In this document: piece after piece, positions 56,427-64,000 of the stretch
How the letters are laid out: each line of letters opens with the position of its first letter
Numbering within the stretch: position 1 is the first letter of the stretch
Assembly: GCA_027382625.1 (NCBI GenBank)
Contig: JAJKFJ010022307.1
Location: 1-64,000 of the forward strand
DNA from: Tetmemena sp. SeJ-2015
Lineage: Eukaryota; Ciliophora; Spirotrichea; Sporadotrichida; Oxytrichidae
Reading direction: 5' to 3'
DNA: 64,000 nucleotides
The notes under the pieces: generated by a model
Told to the model about the DNA's origin: nothing
The model's input: only the letters and a program-made list of their open reading frames with translations
Databases searched by the model: none
Program-made: the position numbers and the translations under genes

Positions 56427-59148
56427 ATGGATTCAGTTCTGAACTAGCAACTGAGTTACAAACTTCTTTAAGAAAAACCTCTCAAGTGCCTAGATGAGAG
56501 TTTGAGGTACGTTGTGAAAGCAGTTGGCGAAACAAGGAACTCTTATTTGGGTTTGACAGATATCTCTTCAAAATAAAATTACGTAGCACAAATGATAGAG
56601 ATAAGGACTTAGTCGGGCTAGGTTCAGGAGGATCTATTTGCAGACTTCTATCTTATGAGTTATCTCAAGAAGAGATTTGGAGATAGATTCTAAGGAATCA
56701 ATGATATATGCATCCAGTAAACTGTTGAGTCGATTTAGGTGATATGCATAAATAACCAGTACTTCAAAAGCGATAGTCTAAAGCCGGGGGAATACCTTGA
56801 ATATGAGAGTGAGAACTGTATTCTTAGTAAAGTTAATGAACTTATTGACCAGGGGAAACTTATTCACCTACTCACCAAAGATTGAATTCGTTTACTTATT
56901 CTTAATATTAACTGTCACCAAGCTAATTAACCTGATTTCAGAGCTGCACAGCTCTTTCTACTACGAGTATGAACTTTAGACGCATAATTTGCTTGTCTTT
57001 AAAACTGTGGATGGCTAGTACGAGATAAGCCTGATATTTCAAAAGCTGCCTATCCTCTACCGAATAGAGTATTTACACTTCTACTCCAAGATTTATGATG
57101 AGGAAGAGTACGAATTGAATGAGCGACTGCTCATGAAGAAATTAGCTTTTCTATTCTTTGAACTCTCCATAGATAGTGATGATGTAGAATCGTTAGACTA
57201 TTACAAGGAACTCAAAAATACTTACTAAAAGTGGAGCAATAAGAAACTTAAACTACCTAAGAAGCCTCTGCAGTTAGAACTCTTAAACTTAAGCATGAAC
57301 TTGGTGCATAAAATAGAGAATGATTAGCTTGTGAGCTTAGCATGGATCAAGGATTAGTTGCAGAGTTTGGCTTAACCAAATAATCAGCAGCCTGGCTAAA
57401 TCCTTCAAAGCTAGAAATCTTTTAAAACTAATATAAATGAGATAGCTAAATAAAAGAGACCAAGTGTTTAAGATCCATAGGCCCAAAAGAAATTAGTTGC
57501 TTAACTAAGCCTTAGTGATGCAGAATCAAGTTAACTTGCAGAAGAGGACGATGATGGCAGTTAGGATAATATGGATGACTTCGGTTGTGTCCCAGTTAAC
57601 AATATCGATCATGAAACTATGCACATCAAAGTAATTGAAGATGAGCCTCGCTTCCAGCAGAAGTCTCAACTTTTACTAGTTGAAGATGTGGATCATAATC
57701 CTAGCAATTACAATAACGGTGGCTATTAGTCTGATGTAATGAAAGTCGTTGCACATGCTTGGAGGTAGCTCAGGTGTCACAATAAAAACTAACAGGTTCT
57801 TCGATCCAAGTAATGAAGGACAGTAGAGTACCGTCATAAATGTAGAGTAGATAAGAGCTAATGTATAATCAAGCAGAGGACCGAATAATCAAAAGGGTAC
57901 TCTTAACTCTGAGAGAGATAGACATGCTAGTGGAGAGGACGTTGATGATGACGAGGAAGAGGATGAGGCTCCACCAAAATTCTTCAAAGGGAATCAAGTT
58001 AAGAATATTCTGAATATGCATGAGGAGGCAAAAGCAGTTGAAAGAGTGGGAGTGATAGAGCCTGACTTTAATTAGAGGAGAGCAGCGGTAAAGTACAAGA
58101 ACTATGGGTGTACATCGATAGTGAGGAATGCTCATAGTGATAAAATAAACTGCCTTTGCTATGTTCTAAATGGATACTTCTTAACTGGATCATCTGATAA
58201 GACCATCAAGTGTTGGTATCCATTAGAATAAAAACCAGTGGGAGTTTTAGACGAAGATGAAGAAGTTACGCTGATGCTGAGACTTGGAAAAACAAAACAG
58301 AATGACGTAACTCTGCTCTATGTTGCGAAGAATGCCTTAAAATAACTGAGCATAAAGCAACAGAAAGCTTCTTAATTATACAGATGGGATTAAGAGATAA
58401 CTGCCTTCTCTAGGATTAGTTCTAATCCAGGTTTAGTGTGCTTAGGCTTCTCAAATGGAGTCATCAAAGATTTTGACATTAAAAATAGACAATCAGTAAG
58501 ATCTGTCAAAATGCATAAAGGTCAAAGAATCACCTCGATTATCTTTTAATTTTGTTAAACTCGTATTTAATCATTCATTATCAGCTAAGGAAAGTACCTA
58601 ATTTCATTATCAGAGGATGGACTTGCAATAGTTTATGACTATCCGAACTAGTAACTCCACAGAGAGTTAAATTTGGCTGAGGTAAACATAACTTCAACTA
58701 TGTCTTTACACCTCCTTAAGAAAGAGCGTTATCTGATACTCGCAGACGATTATGTATTTTTGATTAGGGTGTGACTGTGGTTGACATAGATAACTGTCAA
58801 GTTGTCAATCCAACAGTCGGCAATAAAAATGTTTCAAGCTTTGTAAAATTAAACCTGCCAAATTCTACTGCGATTAACAGCGATCAAACTTAACAGCTAG
58901 CCTTCGCGGGCTTAACTTCCACTGGACAAATTAAAATCTTCGGAGAGTCAGTTAGTGAATAAGAAGAAGATCATAAACATTTAGAAATAATCAAAAATAT
59001 ACAGAGCGGTCACATAAATAAAGTATCAGATATGATATAACTAACTAATGGAGCACTTATAACATGCAGCTATGATAAAAATATTTGTCTATGGGAAGAA
59101 AAAAAGCAATCTCTTGGGGGATGTGGAGCTTGCTGCAATGTATTCTGA
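56427..59148 (+). CDS. WD40-repeat protein
   Basis: ATG chosen at 56427 (MDSVLNQQLSYKLLQEKPLK); TGA at 59146-59148. The N-terminal half is alpha-helical with no clear family and has one unresolved junction near 56880-56945. A low-complexity acidic middle (57400-57980) follows. The C-terminal part carries WD repeats: GYFLTGSSDKTIKCWYPLE, LGFSNGVIKDFDIKN, KYLISLSEDGLAIVYDYP and ALITCSYDKNICLWEEK. Frame changes near 57770 and 58770 suggest further small introns or IESs. Function unknown; WD proteins act as scaffolds. Confidence 0.65.
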
Positions 59149-59261
59149 TATATGTATAAAAATAGGATTTTCATTTTAAACCAGAGGTGATTTACAGCAG
59201 ATATGGATCACACCCCATAAGATTTTAAGAAAAAAAAATATTCTCTTGAAAATTAAATAGC

Positions 59262-60600
59262 TCAAAGATTGATACAGATAAAGGGACCAGGTTCCTTAGA
59301 GATGTTTGAGTAGACGCTGATTTGTTTATAAGACTCAGGGCATTTGAGAGAATTTTCTTTGTTGCAAGAATAGTGTTCTACCTGTCCTACTCTTCTTTCT
59401 TTGATCCCCTTTAAAAAGGACACATACTTCGGCCACACTTTTGAACTCACATGCACTTGACCCACCACCACATCTTTCTTGGAAGAGTTGTAGATATGAA
59501 GCGTGTAAGTTTCTTGTACAAAAGCATTCAAGTCTCTCGATATTTAAAGAAAATAAAGGGCAGTAAAATTTAAGCGAGAACATCCTCTCTTCTTCTTTTG
59601 ATGGAGTTTCTCAGCATGTAAAAATTGATTGGTTTCATTGAAGAAGGGAACTCTGGCATCTCCAAATATTTTTCAGATTAAAAGGATTTTGAGAGCCTAT
59701 TTCATTCAACAGTGTCTCACTCTTGGATTCGATGAACTTCTAATAGTTGTCAACTTTCAGGTCCTAAATCAAATGTTTCCTCGTATCTAAGATGCTTGAT
59801 CTCTGGCTTTGAGTCGTATTGTTGTCTCTTTATAATTTCTGTTGGCTATTTAAAAGAACTCAGTTTTTCCTCCTCTTCGTAAACTAGAGTCTTTTGTACT
59901 TGAGGCTTTGGAATAACTTCATCTGGTATATCAAACTTCTTGACTTGTAACTAAGAGACTCTGCTCTGCATTTGATTCAGCTACTCATTTTTAATTCTCA
60001 TGAGGCCTTGCTCAGCTGAGGCTTTGATGATGTCAGATTCTTTTATTTAAGATTTAAGTTATGTTTCAGATTTGGGAGTCCTTACTGACAATTTTGCTAT
60101 TAACTCTTATAAATAATAAGGAGGAAAATTTATTAAAGTGCTATGATTTGAGTGTGAGCAAGATCTATCATTTCTTGGCACTCTGTGATCCCAACTGATA
60201 ATAATATTAAATTTAATAATAACTGATGAGATCTCTCTGTCTTCAAAGCTAGTTTCAGAGAAGTCGATCAGCTTGATTTGCTGCAAAAGCAGAAGCAAGT
60301 TATAAACTTTGCTCAGCAGAAATAGAACCTGCTGACATCGCAGATCTTAAATTAAAAACATAATCTTAAGCCTCTTGAAAGTTGTTTAGGAGCTCCGCAT
60401 TTAATTTCTGGAACTTATCTTAGTAGGGAGAAACTTATCTGTTTTGCGTTTGGAGGAAGTGCTAAAGCAGATAAAGGATCTGGGCTTGCTGCTTCTACTC
60501 CAATGGAATAGGAGATAAATTAAATAAGATAGTTAGGCGAGGAAATCTTCCAAAGAACTACCAAGATCTGCATGAGATATAGATTCATGGGAAAGTAATT
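59262..60600 (-). CDS. Uncharacterised protein, exon structure incomplete
   Basis: The 3' part is clear: FVQETYTLHIYNSSKKDVVV..VHVSSKVWPKYVSFLKGIKE, ending FICINL and TGA at 59262-59264. The 5' part reads PIPLEQKQQAQILYLLQHFL and KFQKLNAELLNNFQEAQDYV, helical and Gln-rich. Between them (60310-59640) frames alternate and exon borders were not fixed. No known domain recognised. A 51-bp CTCTC-flanked segment (59539-59589) may be an IES. The start near 60600 is a guess. Confidence 0.4.
59539..59589. other. Possible IES, 51 bp, pointer CTCTC/GAGAG
   Basis: CTCTC at 59534-59538 and 59585-59589. Removal joins AEKLHQKKKR to DLNAFVQETYTLH without changing frame. The retained reading is also open, so evidence rests on the repeats and the AT-rich, odd-looking insert. 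Confidence 0.35.
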
Positions 60601-60739
60601 CTCGGAGAGAGTTGCTTACAAAGCTAGAGAGGTCTCTATTATTCATTTAAAGAAGTAATTATTAAATTTAGAAATTGTTTCAATACATTTTGACTCAAAG
60701 GATTAACTAAAGAAGTTAATGATAATTAATTATAAGGTC

Positions 60740-63700
60740 TCAATCGCAATCTGAATTATTTTATTATATTTGATCTCTGTCGGCACCTAAGTCTTCAATT
60801 TTACTCAACTCCTCTTCAAGTCCATTTATGAGACCATCTAATTAACTTTCCCCCTCTTCTTATGAATGGATCTTCTCATCCTTTACATCCTATCCAACTT
60901 ATTCTATAAATTAAGAGTTCATTTCTTAGTCATCATCTTCTCTATGCTCTCTCATTTACTCATCTTCCTGGTCATCCTAATTCAAGTTTTAATCTCTCCT
61001 TTTGAAACTCCAGTCCTAGGCTACTTCTAATTAGTCTATAAAAATTTTGAGACAATTTTAAGAGTTTACTTTGCATTTTAGAGAAGAACTCTTAAGACTT
61101 TTTCCTAGCTAGTCTTAAAACGCTTGGTGGAAGTGCAGCCATTCTAGCCACATTAAGTCCAAAACTGTTAGGGCACTCTCCCTCTACGAATTTGTAGAGA
61201 AACTCAATTTTATCTTGCTCCTCGGGGCATTCACGACAATCCATGAAATAAGATCGAACGCCTTCAACTTCCCTAAACTGATCCAAAAGCATATGATAGT
61301 GAGTGGCAAACAAAGCTCTACACTGAATCTTCTTCACCATGAAGTTTAGAACTGCATGAGCCAGGGAGTAGCCATCAAAGGTTGAAGTTCCTCTTCCAAG
61401 CTCATCAATTATAGCCAGAGATTTGAAAGTAGCATACTTTAAAACAGTGTTCGTCTCTTCCATCTCAACAAAAAAGGTGCTCTTGCCTTCTAAGATTCTA
61501 TCTGAAGCACCTAATCTTGTAAATATCCTATCCACTGGGGTCAGAATTAAACTCTCTGCAGGAACAAAGCAGCCTATTTGAGCTAAAATTACTGCTAGAC
61601 AAGTTTATCTCAAGATTGTCGATTTGCCTCCCATATTTGGACCTGTGACTAGTAAGACTCTTGCATTCGTTCTTTTATCATTGATTATTGTGTCATTAGG
61701 TACGAAGTCCTTTTTAGTCTATTCAAACTTTCCTTGAGGCTTAATGATCACACATGGATGCCTCATTTATCTCAACTCTAGGTAACCTTTTTATCTGTAT
61801 CTGCCTTCATATTTAAGAAACTGTGGTCTACACATTGGAAAGTCTCTATTACTACTTGCTATTGCAAGTGATGCTAAGCAATCAAGCTCAGCCATGACCA
61901 AAGCAGCTTGATCCCACTAAGCTCTGTACTCATAGAATCGCTGGAAAAGTGCTATCACAAAAGGATTTATTGCATCCTTCAACTATTCTTCAGTTTGCTC
62001 TAGCAACTCAATTTTATCTTTCAACTCTGAAGTGTGAAACCTCTAAAACCTTTCCTTTTAGGAGGTCAGCTCAAGGTCAGGAAGTTTTAAATTGCCTTTG
62101 ATTAGCTCCTCTGCAATTTCAATTTCGTACCGATATTTACAATTCACAAAGCCTATTCTAACTTTAATAAATTAACAAGCTTAATTAACTTACTATGATA
62201 TGAGTCTCTCATTCTTGCCTTTATGAACTACCCTGAGCTTTCTCTCTTATGACTTCAATATATTGATCCATCGATTTCTTGATTTAATTTATCCTCTCAT
62301 TCGTTTCATCAAACTAAGGATTAAGCCCTTGGTGAGGTTCGGGCACTTCTTCGGAAGACCCATTTACTTTCTTCCATACAACTAAGAACTCAAATTCCTC
62401 AATTAACTTTCCCAATTCAGGAATCAGGCCATTCTGCTCGTCATCTGCCTTTCTGGTTAGTAATCTCTAAAGTCTTTAAGACTTCAACTCGTAGCTATTC
62501 TTTAACTGCACCAATGGAGATATAAGTCTTGGCATTTCCTTAAAGTTCCTTAAGAGGTCTTTGAACTCACGAAGCTTCCTCCAATTTATATTCTCAAACA
62601 ACTAGGGCCTTAAGTTCTACTTTACACTGTACTTGTAAATCATGCTCAGGTATCTTTCCAAATCAGGCATTCTTGAGATGTTAGTGCGGAAGTCAATGAG
62701 CAATGACAAATCCAAGTTTAAATCCTCTATGGCATTTAATCTATCATTAATCTTGTCTATATCTAGAAGAGGTGCCAAAAGCCAACGTTTTAGAAGTCTG
62801 CAGCCTTGTGCTGTCTTTGTGTGATTAATGAAATCGAAAAGTGTAACTTAAGGTGCACTGGACTTCGAAACTGAGGAACTGTCAGATTATTCAAATGCCT
62901 GTGGATTGAATTTTTATTCTTGGTTCAAGCTTTATAATTGAATGAGTTCGAGTTATTCTATAGAGGCACTATCAAGTATCATATACTCAGCTTGATATTA
63001 GTCTGATTTAGGTTCAAACTTCTCATATTAGAACATCTTTAAGCATTAGTTGGCTAGCATATGATTTTCGAGGAACTTGATAGCTAAACCAAATGCCCAG
63101 AGAGAAGCTGCTCTCTCATTATCTATCCTAACATTTCTAAAAACTGGAATATCTTAGAGTGTTTTCTTATCATCTTGCAAATGCTTCTCAAGGATACTCA
63201 ATGCTCTTAAAGGGACAGGAGTTTAATCTTATCTGTAAATGTGAAAAATTGGCTGAAGTGGTGATGACTTTATCAGCTTCTCAATATTTTGGTTGAAGTT
63301 TCCTCTCTCTAGCACAACTTCAACTGGTCTTACTTGAGTTAAAACAGTTCTTAATTCTGAGAAAATTTCATCATCTTAAAATTAGCCAAGACTACATCTG
63401 CCTGTAGAAACATCAAAGAAGCATACACCTATATATGGACCATCAAACTTCAAGCTCAGTCTAGAATAAAATAAATATAAGCGAAACAATAAAAATTGAG
63501 TTACACATTTCTAGATTCATAGCTCGATTTGACGATCTCCGATTGGATAGTACCTCTACTCACTATCTAGCAAACCTGTCTAGTCACACATTCTTTCTCA
63601 AATCTATTGATATTCTAACCGAATCTATTCCCTTGATTGGGAACTGGAGGCCTTCCAAATAATGAAGTCTATTTATTCTGTGTTGGACCATTTTGTTGTA

Positions 63701-64000
63701 ATGGCCTTTCTTCCATCTACTCAACAACTAAAAATGATAAGAGATGGAACAAATAGCAAACATACCTGTAATTGTGTAACCGTTATCTACTAATATTTGT
63801 GTATATTTGTCTCTGTTCTTCTCAGGAAAACCTACATGTAATCTACTTTGATTATTCATAAAGCTTATATCCAATAATCAATTGCATATCTCCGCATCCT
63901 TATCAAAGATTTCATAGAATTTTCCAAGCTTGAAAAACACGATATGATCAAACTACTTTGACTTAATCTTCCAGTATTAAGCTTGAGTTGGAGTCATGAG
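60740..64000 (-). CDS. MSH6: DNA mismatch repair protein MSH6, N-terminus beyond window
   Basis: MutS-family ATPase that with MSH2 recognises base mismatches. At the window edge it reads [20 protein letters not shown] (mismatch-binding domain I with the F-x-E-type motif), then the connector, lever and clamp regions on the minus strand, the P-loop [10 protein letters not shown] with [39 protein letters not shown], the ATPase [20 protein letters not shown] and [20 protein letters not shown] with [19 protein letters not shown] is MSH6 rather than MSH2 type. Introns interrupt (for example near 63455-63505). Removing a 13-bp IES (61052-61064) extends the protein into [19 protein letters not shown] and an acidic tail ending at TGA 60740-60742. 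One in-frame TGA lies at 63878-63880. Confidence 0.85.
61052..61064. other. IES, 13 bp, pointer GAG/CTC
   Basis: GAG at 61049-61051 and 61062-61064. On the minus strand, removal joins KMQSKL to KIFIDQLEVAQDWSF and opens a long acidic Gln-recoded tail; retained, the reading ends earlier at a TGA near 60972. Confidence 0.5.

Noticed and set aside
1..64000. Bacterial or standard-code origin; CRISPR arrays; rRNA or tRNA genes
   Set aside because: Conserved proteins need TAA/TAG as Gln, GT..AG introns are present, and I saw no regular direct-repeat array or recognisable rRNA or tRNA sequence.

Overview
The window reads as germline (micronuclear) DNA of a hypotrich-type ciliate. In nearly every gene TAA and TAG sit in frame where Gln is expected and TGA is the only stop. 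Introns are short GT..AG (about 20-115 nt), base composition is AT-rich, and about 15 genes lie on one 64-kb stretch with no telomeric C4A4 repeat, whereas hypotrich somatic chromosomes are gene-sized. The decisive sign is that many genes are broken by segments that are not GT..AG introns. They are flanked by short direct repeats (pointers, 2-8 bp), and removing the segment plus one repeat copy restores frame and conserved domains. These are treated as internal eliminated sequences (IESs). They range from 7 bp to 6.2 kb. Species and somatic sequence are unknown, so all IES calls are inferred from reading frame.

Layout. 1-960 is homopolymer-damaged sequence. 1122-about 6110 (-) encodes a cadherin/Ig-like surface protein, cut by a 380-bp IES that belongs to a dispersed repeat family. 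6434-8322 (+) is a histidine phosphatase with two tiny IESs. 8473-11565 (-) is a disordered protein with a degenerate FCP1/NIF-like HAD domain. 11747-13418 (-) is citrate synthase. 13721-35955 (+) is a 22-kb gene, or gene chain, for a giant surface protein: LamG-like repeats, a long Cys-rich region, furin-like and DUF4215 Cys repeats, several membrane spans and a Gln/Lys-rich tail. It has at least eight IESs, one carrying a 608-bp near-perfect foldback element. 36064-39024 (-) is a CH-domain (SPATA4-like) axonemal-type protein.

39118-46354 (-) is a DHHC palmitoyltransferase split into two halves by a 6,172-bp insert (39675-45846) flanked by AAT. Joining the flanks rebuilds the DHHC zinc domain exactly. 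The insert holds an SF2 helicase-like gene, an unknown gene and an IS630/Tc1-type DDE transposase. The first two appear to contain IESs of their own, so they look like nested loci rather than inert filler.

46452-48522 (+) is a SPRTN/SprT-like protease, 48638-50575 (+) a DDX55/Spb4-type DEAD-box helicase, 50802-52387 (+) and 52809-54473 (-) two coiled-coil proteins, 54593-56139 (-) a two-RRM SR-like protein, 56427-59148 (+) a WD40 protein, 59262-about 60600 (-) an unknown gene, and 60740-64000 (-) an MSH6 homologue truncated by the window end. The gene functions are mostly housekeeping and unrelated to each other; what links them is the shared germline IES architecture.
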